From assembly GCA_019054805.1 (NCBI GenBank), contig JAHQIY010000001.1, positions 11,298,501-11,362,500 of the forward strand: DNA of 64,000 nucleotides, in the 5' to 3' direction. Positions 36,146 through 46,922 of this stretch are shown here, piece by piece. The notes beneath the pieces were generated by a model, which did no database searches, was not told the DNA's origin, and saw nothing but the letters and a program-made list of their open reading frames with translations. A program made the translations under genes and the position numbers. The DNA comes from Brachionus manjavacas (taxonomy: Eukaryota; Rotifera; Eurotatoria; Ploima; Brachionidae). Numbering within the stretch: the first letter of the stretch is position 1; every line of letters starts with the position of its first letter.

Positions 36146-37739
36146 CTTAATTTTCTACAAAGAAAATTTTTATCAATACAATTTAAATAAATGAAAACAG
36201 AAATTGATATTAAGACTGGATTTTGGAATAAACTTAGCCTTTGTTTTTTAGAGCTTAATATCAGATGAATTATCTATTAGAACTTTTTTTATAGTTGGAA
36301 TAATTTCATGCTATGAGAATAATTTGAATTTAGAGATTAGATTCAATTGAGCTATTAGAATGATTTATTTAAAAACCTTTTTAATATTAATACATTTTAC
36401 TTATTCTTACCACTTTAAATAAAAACTTCAGCTTAAAAAAATTGTGCATTTTTTTTAAATTTTTTAATAATTAATCTAAAAAAAATTAAACCTTTGCCTT
36501 ATTTGTTTGTAAAAAATTAGATGCAAAGCAAAAATAATTTTAATAGGAAGATTCATTTTGATTCATTAAGATTTATTTTATAATCTTAAAGATTTAAACA
36601 AACTTGATTTGAAATTATTACAAAATTATGGCAAACTTGAGAATAATTTGTACTAATATTAAGGAATCAAAGTGAAAAAACATTTTTAGTTGTGAAAGCT
36701 ATTCATAATATGAAAATAAAAAAATTAATCAAAAAAAAATTGCTTAAAGTTCATATGTTATTAATAAAAAATTGAATATTAATTCAATCTACCGAGTTTA
36801 AAATTATGATTTTCTTTAACAATAAGTACTTAATAAATCATTGAATAATTAGAAATTTTGTTTCGAACGCCAAGCAAAACATTATTTTTAATCTAATTCT
36901 AATTTTTTTAAAAGCTGATTGAAATTCGATCTAATATTTTTGAACCAAGTTTTGATTATTAATAAATTTGCCTTACAATTGGAGCTTTTTTTTCAAATAA
37001 TTTTAAAAGGCTTGTTAAAATATTTTTAAATCAATTTTTTTAACCAAATAGACATTATTTTAATTTGAGTATTTGGATCTTAAATTTGTTTATATCATAA
37101 AATATTAATTGCCTTAAAAAATGAAATACCAAAGATTAGTTTATAAAGTTAAATTAGAATTAAATAAATCTAAATCATGCTTAAATAAACAATTGTATTC
37201 TAAATATTTGAATAATATTTTGATATAAAATTTTACTAATTATTTTTGTTTGCTGAAATTTTGATCCATCATATGATTTATTGTTTTTGTCTAGAATCTT
37301 TCTGACTTATTACTAGCAACATTCTTTTGAACTTGAAGAAATATTTTTAATTAAGATTTAAATGTTTTTTTCAATTAGAATTTATTTTTCCTAGGATAAA
37401 ACAATCATCTGAATAATAATCATTATTTATAAAGATATTTTATTTAATTTATTTTACAACTTAATTGAGTAGAAAAAAAAAATTATTAGAATTTTTTGAA
37501 TCGATAGATAAAATTACCGAATTAAGTCCTTTTTTTTTAGGCGATTTTAATATTAAAAAAAATTGACACAACCTTAATCGGGTGATGAAATTGACTATGC
37601 GAGTTTATCATTCATTAACTCGAGCTTGAAAAAACATCATTAGCTACCTTTAATCTTTAAATAAAGGCAAAAAATAATTTAATCAGCTAGTATTTTGAAT
37701 TATTATTTTAAAAAACAGTTATGAAATTTTAATTATATT
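36146..37739. other. Long AT-rich intergenic spacer
   Basis: Contains the promoter of the smoothelin-like gene. No gene, RNA gene or recognised repeat is visible. Confidence 0.45.
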
Positions 37740-38320
37740 TGAACTCAGAGAGATGTACTGGGTGAGGCGGTATTAGTGATCTTGAAGAGTACCAGGTATT
37801 TTATAAAGACTTTGATACGATTTTGGAGCGAACTAAAAGATGGTTTATAAACTTAAATGAAGATAAATGTAAGGTTAATGTGACAAAAGCAATCAAAATT
37901 TAAGCAATTCAATTCAGAATAATGAGCTTGAATCAACATTACGAGGAAAAGATTTTTTTTTTTCAATAATTTATTGACAATATAAATTCTATAAATTCTT
38001 TTTTCTGAATCAATTGTACCTTTATATGTTATTACTCATCTCTTATTAGTTTTTTTTCTACCATTGTACTATTATTTAATTTATTTTTAATTTTTTTCTT
38101 ATTAATGACAAATTTTTTGAATTACTTTAAATATACTTGACTCATCAATCTGTATAATCTCTCGTATTCGTCTTGTACCTCAGTTTCGTCTCTGTAACTT
38201 TTATTGTAGTTCCTTAATTTATCCCTCAATTTTTGCGCAATTATCTACCATAGATGGCTTCCGAATAAGCCATCTCCGCAAGCTCGCTTGCTGTAGCTCT
38301 TGATTATTATTATTATTATA
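37740..38320 (+). pseudogene. LINE 3' fragment, copy H, with (ATT)n tail
   Basis: The text FDTILERTKRWFINLNEDKC (about 37815-37875) is the conserved LINE RT stretch that follows the active site. Then comes an untranslated region (37989-38118) shared with 6587-6713. It ends with CTCCGCAAGCTCGCTTGCTG, which can form a GCAAGC/GCTTGC hairpin, and an (ATT)n tail at about 38303-38321. Confidence 0.7.
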
Positions 38321-38640
38321 TCAGTGCTATGAAATGGTTACCCGGTATTTAAAAATAAAGACTCCAGTTTTTATAGGAAAGAATTTTTATCAAGTTAAGC
38401 TTTGAGATATTTTTTAAATATTATCAGTAGTTGGCTTAAAAATTAATTTTTGGTAAAGTTAAATGCCTTAGAAAGTTAATGGGATAACGGAAAAATCTGT
38501 TAGGCTTTAAAGTAATTTTGAACTGAGATTTTCATTTTCAATTTAAAAAAACATGATACAATCTATCGACTAAGGTAGTAATTTATTTTTTTGTATTTGT
38601 CCTTTGATTTCGGAAATGAAAAAATTATCTAAATCATTTG
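38321..38640. other. AT-rich spacer
   Basis: Nothing recognised. Confidence 0.3.
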
Positions 38641-38648
38641 CGATGAAA

Positions 38649-40087
38649 GTAGTAGTAGTAGTAGTAGTAGTTCTTGCTGCGACACCTAACATGTAGATCT
38701 GGCCGTGTAGAGCTGTAGCAGCCGATTCCATTGAACTTATCTAAAGCCATTTAAAAATTAGCGGTTGACTTGGATTTCACCACGTTTTCTGCAACCTATT
38801 CCAATGCGGAACTACTCTGTTTGAGAAAAATACATGTCTGGCATTTACTGCAGCCGCAAAATCGTTTCTAATTTTAGCTGGGAAACTCTCTCTCTGGACT
38901 CTGATACTATTTTCTCTTAGCGCCCCGGCTGGTCCCTTGTTTTCTGATTTATTCACTAGATTCTTGACCAAGCTTACCTTTTCTATTCCATTCACTAGTT
39001 TGTACATTTCAATCAAGTCCCCTCTCACTCTTCTTTCACTCAGCTTTGTCAGTCCTAATTTTGTCAGCCTCTTTTCATACGGCATGTTTCTTACAGACAA
39101 AGGTATTTTTGTTGCCCTCTCTTGCACCTTTTCCAACGCATTCACGTCCATTTTCATACTTGGATTCCAAACCTGCACTGCGTAATCTAGGTGGGGTCTC
39201 ACCATGGATATATACAATCTTACCCACAGCCTTTCCTTTCTACTTGTAAACGTTCGCTTTAGCCTTCCAAGTACTCTACTCGCTTTAGCACAATCACTTT
39301 TCACCTGGCGTGTCCACTTTAAATCTGATGAGACCATCACTCCAAGATCCCTTTCACAATCTGTGGTCGCTTGTATAACATTCCTGTTGCTTTTTTGTGT
39401 ATATTTATGCCTTTCATTTAGTCTGCCGAAATGCATTACTTTACATTTGTTAGCACAAAGTCCCATACGCCAAACCTCTATCCATTGACATACTGCATCC
39501 AGATCTTTCTGTAACATCGCTCTCTCATAAACATAATTAACTATACCGAGTATTTTTGAGTCATCTGCATATAATTCCATTTTATTTGAAACGCAGTCAG
39601 GTAGGTCATTTATGTACAAAACAAATAGCAGGGCTCCAAGTACAGATCCTTGCGGAACTCCACTCAGTACCTCTGATCATCTAGAAACTCCATCTCCAAG
39701 TACAACTCGCCGAGTTCTCATACTCAAAAAGTCTTCGAGCCAACTTACTATTTTCTCACCTAGTCCATAACCACGTAGTTTATGAAGAAGTCGTTGATGC
39801 GGTACCGTATCAAAAGACTTTGAAAAGTCTAATAGTATTTCATCCAAACTGTTACCTTTTGCCAACTCAATCGTGATCATATCAAGCGTTTCAAGTAGAT
39901 TCGTTACACAACCTTTCTTTGGAACAGATCCATGTTGACTTCCAATTATTAGATTATTCTCTTGAAGGTAAAACATTATTCGGTCCCTGACAATACCTTC
40001 CAGAACTTTACAAGCGACAGACGTCAGTGATACGGGTCGATAATTAGCTGGATACGGGTCGATAATTAGCTGAAAAAGAATATTCAT
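38649..40087 (-). pseudogene. Best-preserved LINE RT in the window, copy C (CR1/jockey-like)
   Basis: One reading frame runs from 40087 to 38777, interrupted only by a TGA at 39677-39679. It encodes RT motifs in order: NYRPVSLTSVACKVLE, LDFSKSFDTVPHQRLLHKL (motif A), SGVPQGSVLGALLFVLYIND, and MELYADDSKI (active-site YADD). The thumb and C-terminal regions follow, with SSDLKWTRQV, RRVRGDLIEMYKL and VVPHWNRLQ. The endonuclease and N terminus are missing, so it is 5'-truncated; a 22-bp tandem duplication (40029-40050 and 40051-40072) marks that end. The 3' end has GTGTCGCAGCAAGAACT and an (ACT)n tail (AGT on plus, 38649-38671). The single stop suggests a young copy. Confidence 0.92.
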
Positions 40088-40439
40088 TATTTATTTTGTT
40101 GTCTGTGGTATGAAATTTCTGAAAATACTAAACAATAATTTTTTTATTTTAAATGCTTGTTGTTTAACTCATATTTTTTTCCTTTTCTCAATGCGCTCTT
40201 TATTATTTTAATTAGTTTTCATTTTAATTTTTGTGATTTAAACTCTTTTTGAATTAAAAATTTTGATTTTTCCTTTTTTGCATTTTTAAGCCTGTTTTCT
40301 TATGATTTAATTTTGAGTTAAAAAAAGTAATTTATGAGATTTTCTCATTTCAATAAATTTATTTTATGCGTTTTTCATATTCAATAGTTTTCTTTTTATG
40401 CATTTCAGTCATTTTTTATTTTTTTCTTATTCTCTTTAG

Positions 40440-40640
40440 AAGTACGGTGTAAAGTTTCTTTCATGAAGGATTCGGTTATTTTTTGGACTAGAAGAAAGCA
40501 AATCTCTAAAAGTTTCCCTGTGTAATTTTTAATATTAATGGGACGGTAATTAGATAGAACTTGAGTTAAATAGGAATTTTTGCGAAATATTGAAAATTGG
40601 ACCAGTTTTCAAGCTTTAGGGATGAGACTTGGAGTTAAAT
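40440..40640 (-). pseudogene. Small RT fragment of another LINE family
   Basis: The minus-strand text SNYRPINIKNYTGKLLEICF followed by MKETLHR matches the start of the RT domain of LINE proteins (NYRPI...GK.LE). The region is otherwise decayed. It belongs to a different family from copy C beside it. Confidence 0.5.
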
Positions 40641-41131
40641 TCAAATTAAATAGCTAAAAAAAATTTTATCAGGTTTATTTGAGAGGAAATTTTTTTTTTT
40701 AAAGACAAAAAAGATCTTAATAGTAATAATAAAATAATTTTGTTAATATAAATATATATAAAATTACTTTCAAAAATTTAAAATGGTTGTATTTGACAAA
40801 ATAATCAAAACTCGTTCGCCATGTTAAAAGATACGAGAATGGGCGGTGCTTTTCATTTAATAAAAAAAAATTAATTGGAAGAGACTTAACAACTGTCTTT
40901 CTCTCACTATTAAAAATAAATTGTTGCGCCTTTATTTAAATTGAATAATGCGCTAATTAGAAATAAAGATTAAAATTAAAAAAAAAAAATTGAATGATTG
41001 TATCAATTATATATAAATGGGTTGAAAACTCAAGTAAGCTTTGACAAAATTAACTGCTCCAGCTCCATCGCCTCTAAAATCAACTGTTAAATCCTTTTAA
41101 GATTCAACCGAACCGAATCTTGCGTACCGCG
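40641..41131. other. AT-rich spacer
   Basis: Contains simple ATAT/AAT runs near 40740-40760 and nothing else recognised. Confidence 0.3.
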
Positions 41132-41280
41132 ACCAGGCTAACCAAGCGAATTGTACCAGGTTAACCAAGCGAATTGTACCAGGCTAACAAGCGAAATGTA
41201 CCAGGCTAACAAGCGAAATGTACCAGGCTAACCAAGCGATTTGTACGAGGTTAACCAAGCGAATTGTACCAGGCTAACCA
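41132..41280. repeat. 22-23-bp minisatellite, about 6.5 copies
   Basis: The unit is close to ACCAGGCTAACCAAGCGAA plus TTGT. Copies start at 41132, 41155, 41178, 41200, 41222, 41245 and 41268 (partial). The third and fourth copies share a 1-bp deletion and an A for T, so they arose by local duplication. It is more GC-rich than its surroundings. Confidence 0.9.
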
Positions 41281-42649
41281 TTATATATTATTTTTTTCAA
41301 ATAATAACAATAATTTAATGTGTAAAAATATTGTTAGGTCTAATTGACTTTATTATCCAATATCAATTTTTTTTTTGTTTTTTTTTTTTAATATTAATTA
41401 ATCATTCGATTTAGAAAACTTCTTTTAGATGCTCGAAAGAGTGGCAATTGGTGTAATGAATTTCATTTATGTGCATTAAGTTCGTCATACAAAATATCGA
41501 TATATATTTATTCGAAAATGAGAACTAATATTTTATCCTTAGATTCAGCAAGCTTTCTTCATATGATAAGCTCTGATATATCAAAAGTATGCCATGCAAT
41601 TAAATATTCAGCCAAAAACATTTCTTCAAATTTTTTCATTTGCGGCTATTTTGACCAGAGTCATTATTCTTCATTAAATCTTCAAGACCAAAAACACATT
41701 GAATTTTAACCAAAAAATGATTTTACAACATTTTTAAATAATTTATTTCTTAGATTTAGTTTATTTATAAAATTATTAAATAAAATTGTCCTAAATTTAA
41801 AAAAAATTTTGGACAATGTTATTTAAATTAATTTCAAAGAAAATAAACTCTAAAATTAGCCAAAGTTTGACCAAATGAAATACGTCGTCAGGCGTCTTGA
41901 GCTTTGCTAAATTAGAGTTTTAACGGCATCGATTGACAATGAGCTTATTTTTAATATTGAAAATAATTTTGTCTCCTTTACTAAGTAAGCAAAAAATTTT
42001 GTATTTTTTGTATTTTTTCTATGAATCCTTTTCTGCTTAGAATAAAAAGTGTAGTAAGTGTCTTTTGGCGTCCTTTTCTTGGTGAGGAGAATTTTTGTTT
42101 TGGGTTTTTCTATACATTTAATTTTCAAAAAATTTTATTTTATGAAGCATTAAATTCCACATATTCATTAATTGAATTCGTCTTGAGGATGACGCTGATG
42201 ATTCAGATGACATTGATATTCTTTATTTATCGATTAAGCTGGAGATTCAAAAAATAAAAAAATAACTTAATTCATTAAAATCTAAAATGGTTTTTTATCT
42301 TGTTCATAAACATTGAACATAATAATAATAAAAAAATTTTAATTTAAAATTTTTTTTTTAAAATAATTTAGAATACTTTTTTTAATTATTTATTAAAATT
42401 AATTTTTATCCAATTTTATTTTTTGTTAAATATTTAAAAACTGCAATGATGTTAGTTTTTGGATTTAACGATGAATTTATTTTGGTTTTTCGTTCTTTAA
42501 ATTCTCCCTAAAAACCCAATTTTCGGACTTAAGAACATAGTCGATTAATTAAGTTCTCTATTACATAAGATTTATGGTACGTAGCCCTCGAGAAAAATCC
42601 TAATTTGGGTTTTTAGGGACGGGCTTCTTTGCAAAGGTATACAGCAATT
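41281..42649. other. AT-rich spacer with a CCCTAAAAACCCA inverted repeat
   Basis: A 63-codon ORF at 41518-41709 (plus) is unsupported by any family. An inverted repeat, CCCTAAAAACCCAA at about 42507-42520 against TTGGGTTTTTAGGG at about 42606-42620, flanks a slightly GC-richer 85-bp stretch. Confidence 0.4.
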
Positions 42650-42806
42650 AGGAAAAAAAAGAAAAATTTGAATATTATTCAAATTTATTATTATTATAAA
42701 AAATAGCTTGAATGGGTTTAACGAACATACGCGAACATCCAAGATACTTCTTTTTTATTTCGAGAAAATACTTTTTTCTTATTTAAAAAAGTCAATATGC
42801 ACTCCC

Positions 42807-42829
42807 TTCCTTCTAGAATTCACTAGAAT
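42807..42829 (+). promoter_or_regulatory. Heat-shock element
   Basis: TTCCTTCTAGAATTCACTAG plus AAT contains TTCnnGAA and a further GAA in register, the inverted pentamers bound by heat-shock factor. It lies 14 bp upstream of the TATA box at 42843. Confidence 0.75.
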
Positions 42830-42842
42830 GGCATAACTTTCA

Positions 42843-42849
42843 TATAAAA
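42843..42849 (+). promoter_or_regulatory. TATA box of small HSP copy 1
   Basis: TATAAAA lies 87 bp upstream of the ATG and just downstream of the heat-shock element, a typical heat-inducible promoter layout. Confidence 0.75.
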
Positions 42850-42929
42850 CACTGTTGAAAAATTTAATTTTTTAAACTATTATTTTACTCTAAGTAATTA
42901 ATTGAAAATTGAAATAAAGAATTTCCAAA

Positions 42930-43754
42930 ATGTCATTGATTCCTCATGTATTTCCGAGATCAATGTTTGACATGGATCTTTGGTCACGACCCCATAGTCT
43001 TGGTTTTGGTCCATCGACATTGGATTTGTTCGATCCATTCGATGAATTGGACCACATGATGGGCCGAAATTTAATGTGGCTAAATAGACCAGAATTTTTT
43101 AATGAATTTTTGCCATCTGAGCCAAAAGTGCCACAAAAATACCGAATCAAAGTTGATTGCAGAGGCTACTCGGCCGACTCTTTGAAAGTCAAAGTGTCAG
43201 ATGACAAACAAAAGTTGGTTGTGAGTGGAAAAGAAGGCGAGAATAGATCAGACGATGACGATTATCACATAAGAGAATTCAAAAAGAGCTACAAATTACC
43301 ACCCAATGCTGAAGTGGATAAAATGGTGAGCTTCTTGGCTTCGAATGGTCAACTGGTCATAGAACTGCCATTGAAAATAGACAAGCAACAAGCTATTCTA
43401 AACAAGGAAGACTATTTTCCTCGGGTAGTTGACAATCAAAATGGTGGAAAGCAAGTAGAAATGAATTTTTCTGTACCAAATCACATAGATCCGTCCAAAG
43501 TCAAAGTTACTTGCAAGGACCGTGATGTGATTATTCAAGCAGAAGACAAACAAGAAAGACCAGACGGTATTTCTCAAATGAGCTATTATCGACGCACAAC
43601 ACTGCCTGAAAATACCGATTTCAATTCATTAAAATGTCATTTTGACAAAAATATGCTTTCATTGAAGGCTGATTTGAATAGTGACTTTAAGAGCTCACAT
43701 CGTCAAATACCAATTGAGATAAACAATGCTCAAAAATCAGTAGAAAATAAGTAA
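42930..43754 (+). CDS. Small heat-shock protein with two alpha-crystallin domains
   Basis: A 274-residue intronless protein. The first alpha-crystallin domain spans about 70-148 (YRIKVDCRGYSADSLKVKVS; ASNGQLVIELPL). The second spans about 175-250 (QVEMNFSVPNHIDPSKVKV; FDKNMLSLKADL). The C-terminal IPIEI (250-254) holds the I-x-I motif that links subunits in small-HSP oligomers. Two domains in one chain are rare outside flatworms and some other invertebrates. It should act as an ATP-independent holdase in the cytosol and be heat-induced, given the heat-shock element and TATA box upstream. A poly(A) signal is at 43798-43803. This copy is intact, unlike the duplicate at 59719. Confidence 0.93.
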   Translation: MSLIPHVFPRSMFDMDLWSRPHSLGFGPSTLDLFDPFDELDHMMGRNLMWLNRPEFFNEFLPSEPKVPQKYRIKVDCRGYSADSLKVKVSDDKQKLVVSGKEGENRSDDDDYHIREFKKSYKLPPNAEVDKMVSFLASNGQLVIELPLKIDKQQAILNKEDYFPRVVDNQNGGKQVEMNFSVPNHIDPSKVKVTCKDRDVIIQAEDKQERPDGISQMSYYRRTTLPENTDFNSLKCHFDKNMLSLKADLNSDFKSSHRQIPIEINNAQKSVENK

Positions 43755-43810
43755 TTTAAAGATTTAGTTCTTTTTTATGTCATTTTAAACTTATTTTAAT
43801 AAAATTAAAA

Positions 43811-44398
43811 ATATTCTAGTTATATTTCTACATAGAAATTTTTTTGCCAATTGTGCCATTTTGCATTTTTTAAATAAAAATTTTTTAAATTATTAACTTT
43901 TTATTTATTCGAAGAATTTGAGGAAATTAAGTTAAAAATTTCATTGTGATTCTTCGAATGACATCGAATGATATATTTCGATGACTTCGAATGACTTCGA
44001 ATGATATATTTTAAAAATTTTTGAACGACTCAACTATCAATTATTAGACCAGACCAAATTTAATCAAATTTTTAAATTGACAAAATTATCAAAAAGGAAT
44101 TTTATTTTTTATCAAAACTAATATTACAATTTTGGGTTTTTAAAGCAATTTTAAAATTATTTCTGATAATAAAAATCCCTCAAAAACTCTAAGGACTAAT
44201 AAAGATAATTTAGGATAATGTTAATTTCTATTTTTCACAAAATATTTTATTCTGAAATGTGCCAAATAAAAAGAAAATAAATTTTTAATGAAAATTCTTT
44301 TGGGACAAATAAACACTTTTTGTTGGGGATAAAAGTGATCTGAAAAAACAAAATTATAAAAAAAAAAAATATCAAAAACTGAATATTAAAAATTTTCA
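43811..44398. other. Spacer with short TCGAATGA tandem words
   Basis: At about 43957-44010 the words TTCGAATGA and ATCGAATGA recur four times with GATATATTT between some of them. The rest is AT-rich and contains the promoter of the next gene. Confidence 0.4.
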
Positions 44399-45420
44399 AT
44401 GCAGTTGGCTACATTTAGTGTTTTATGTCTGTTGCAAATTATCAAAAGTATTTTCTTGCTTCATTTTTTTTGTATTATTTAAATTTTTATCAAAGTCAAT
44501 GATGGACACATTTTTCAAAATAAGAATTTTGAGATTAAAGAAACAAAAAATGGTCTAATAATTAAAAACATTTTTTTGATTAGCAAAATCAAGTGTGTTT
44601 TCTTCTGCCACCAAAATGTAGCCTGTGAATTTGTTTTTTTCAATTCTTCAAATTGCATTCTCTATTCATTTTACAGTCGATTTTACATTCAAAATAGTTC
44701 GAGTCAATTTTTGATTGAAAAATCTTATCGGAGAGAGTATTATTTTTTAAATATATTAAATTTATTTCTGATCCTTTTTTTGCTAGCACCAAACTTATAA
44801 ATTATTGGCCGATTGACAATGGTAGTGCTAATGATTTTGTTGACTCGAAAAATATGCACTCACCATTTAATGCTGAATTTGCTGAAGATCGATTTGGGAA
44901 TCTGAATTCAGCTATAAATTTAGACCATGGCTATATGATAATTCCAGGTGGAAACTATTTTGAAAGTGAATATACAATATTGGCTTGGGTGAAGATTAAA
45001 TCTTATGAACAGTGGCAGCGATTTCTAGATTTTGGTAATGGAGTACAGTCTGACAACATAATAATTAGTTTATCCGATTCAGGTAATAAATTACAATTTC
45101 AAATATACAATAGACAATTGGAAAACAATCAAAGAAATGCTAGAACAAACATGGATCTTCAATTGAATAGATGGCATCATTTAGGTTTTGTTCAAGATAA
45201 AGGTAAAATGTCAATACATGTTGATGGAAATCGAGAGGCATATTTAGATTCTGAAGTAAGCAATCTTTCTAGAATTATAGAAAGAACAAATTGTTATTTT
45301 GGGAAGACTGATTGGAATGACAATCCAAATGGAAATTTTTTTTACGACGATATTAAATTTTTTGGCAAGACACTAGTTGATGAGGAAATCAAAAGCGAAT
45401 TCGAATTTGGTTATCATTAA
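44399..45420 (+). CDS. Secreted PAN/Apple-like plus LamG/concanavalin-like protein
   Basis: Three exons: 44399-44447, 44496-44736 and 44787-45420, with introns of 48 and 50 bp, give about 307 residues. Exon 1 encodes a signal peptide (MQLATFSVLCLLQII). Exon 2 reads FEIKETKNGLIIKN, then CVFFCHQNVACEFVFFNSSN and CILYS, the Cys pattern of a PAN/Apple-like domain. Exon 3 starts with YWPIDNGSANDFVDSKN and continues as a LamG/concanavalin-A-like sandwich (YTILAWVKIKSYEQWQRFLD, LNRWHHLGFVQDKGKMSIHV, FFYDDIKFFGKTLVDEEI). It is probably an extracellular adhesion or carbohydrate- or protein-binding protein; the ligand is unknown. The exon joins rest on reading frame and GT-AG sites. Confidence 0.78.
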
Positions 45421-45869
45421 ATAATGATTGATAAAAAGCAATTTGCAAGTTTCTTATATAATTATTTATATTTTATAAAAAAATATCAAAAATTTTAAAT
45501 AATTTGAGAATATTTTTATAAATAAAATAGCTTTATTTCAATTCAATAATATACTTAACTTAATTCTGATCACAAATTCCATAAGATTTTTAAATTCTAA
45601 AAATCGTATATTTTTATTAATTAAATTCAGAAACGAAACATCGAAAAAAAATTATCATCATCACTAATTGTTTTTATTACTACTTAGGGTATTCAAAGTT
45701 TTCAACAGGCACAATATTTTGTCAATTCCAATTTTTCTAGTTAATGCTAAAAAATAAGTTTTCTGAAAGTTATCAATAAGCTGCAACAAACTTTAACTCG
45801 TGAAACTTGAGTTTGGAAGTCCAACTATGGATATCAATAAAAAAAGAATACAAGGTCTTGAAAAAAAAC
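45421..45869. other. AT-rich spacer
   Basis: Nothing recognised beyond a probable poly(A) region for the preceding gene. Confidence 0.35.
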
Positions 45870-46430
45870 AGATAAGTTCCTTCAATATTAGTTTTGAATC
45901 TGAAAATCGAACTTAGATTTTTCATTTTTTTTAAAAAACCAATATAACATTTTGAATTCTACGTCCAAAAATACATTAAAGTGCACTTGATTTATTTAAA
46001 TTGTGTCTTTTTTGGGTGCTAGGGACCGGAAGTTGATCAATTTAAAAAAGTTAATAGTATTCAAATTCATATAACTAATGATTACAAAAGCTTGATAAAA
46101 TAATTGATCCCTCTATAAGCTTCTAGCTGAGACTATAAGCTTCAATAATATAAAATATCAACGTTTCGTAAATTAAAACATGATGAGTTATCTGTAGAGG
46201 CGTGGATTATTATATCAAGTTTTTTTAATCATTAGCTTTATGAATTTGAATACTATTAGCTTTTTTAAATTGATCAACTTCCGGTCTCTAGTACCCAAAA
46301 GAGACAAAATTTAGAAATTTAAATCAGGTGCACTATAATTATCTAGAATTCAAATATTATATTGGTTTTTTTAAAAAATGAAAAATGAAAGTTCGATTTT
46401 CCGGTTCAAAACTAATATTGAATGAACTTT
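45870..46430. repeat. Long inverted repeat (about 240-bp arms, about 77-bp loop)
   Basis: The left arm (about 45870-46115) and right arm (about 46193-46430) are reverse complements with modest divergence. Landmarks are GACCGGAAGTTGATCAATTT on the left against AAATTGATCAACTTCCGGTC on the right, and TTCAATATTAGTTTTGAA against TTCAAAACTAATATTGAA. No ORF is inside. This is probably a foldback or MITE-like element, different from the one at 4943. Confidence 0.85.
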
Positions 46431-46639
46431 TCTTTATAAAAAATATGAAATTTTTCCGCTTTTGTTTAAAAAATTTTTAGGAATTAAAAATAATAAAATC
46501 AGAAAAAAGATTCAAATAATTTTAAAATAACTTGAAATATTTTATCTAAGATGATTTTTATTTTTGTTTTTAAACATATTTTTGAATTATCACATCATCA
46601 TAGTTCACTTGAGATACAGTGCCGGAAATTAATTTGTCA

Positions 46640-46835
46640 CATCATATCATCTGATATCATTTAATACCATTTTTTTTAACTTTCCTCATATTAGCTGATA
46701 TCTGCTATTATCATTTGATATCAGATAATATCAGGTGAATTAAAATTTGAATTTTTAAATTTAAAAATTTGTAAAAAAATTTTTTTCCCTGATATTAGCT
46801 GATATCAGTTGATATCAGACCATATCATCCGATAT
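46640..46835. repeat. Cluster of TGATATCA palindromes
   Basis: GATATCA, TGATATC or close variants such as TGATATTA and GATAATATCAG recur about ten times within 200 bp. TGATATCA is its own reverse complement. Confidence 0.6.
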
Positions 46836-46850
46836 AAAATTAGCTGTTTA

Positions 46851-46922
46851 TAGTAGGGCGTCTACGTGCGCCACTACTTGAAGACTCAAGCCTCCCACAG
46901 CATTTATACTACTACAACTACA
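46851..46922 (+). repeat. LINE 3' terminus remnant (copy-E family)
   Basis: TAGTAGGGCGTCTACGTGCG, CACTACTTG and CAGCATTTATACTACTACAA match, with few changes, the reverse complement of 29615-29690, the 3' end of LINE copy E. Only the last 70 bp and a decayed (ACT)n tail remain. Confidence 0.8.

Larger units (their letters stand above)
42650..43810 (+). repeat. Segmental duplication, copy 1 (small HSP with flanks)
   Basis: About 1.15 kb, in the same orientation, is repeated at about 59440-60600. It includes the promoter, the coding region and the 3' end. The coding region is almost identical, while the 5' flank carries more substitutions and indels. Confidence 0.85.

Noticed and set aside
39204-39488. 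Plus-strand ORFs at 38937-39488
   Set aside because: They are shadows of LINE copy C on the minus strand.
41132-41280. CRISPR-like array
   Set aside because: The units are contiguous without unique spacers and the genome is animal, so it is an ordinary minisatellite.
41907-42257. Overlapping ORFs on both strands near 42 kb
   Set aside because: Neither has a recognisable motif, and both look like AT-rich chance frames.
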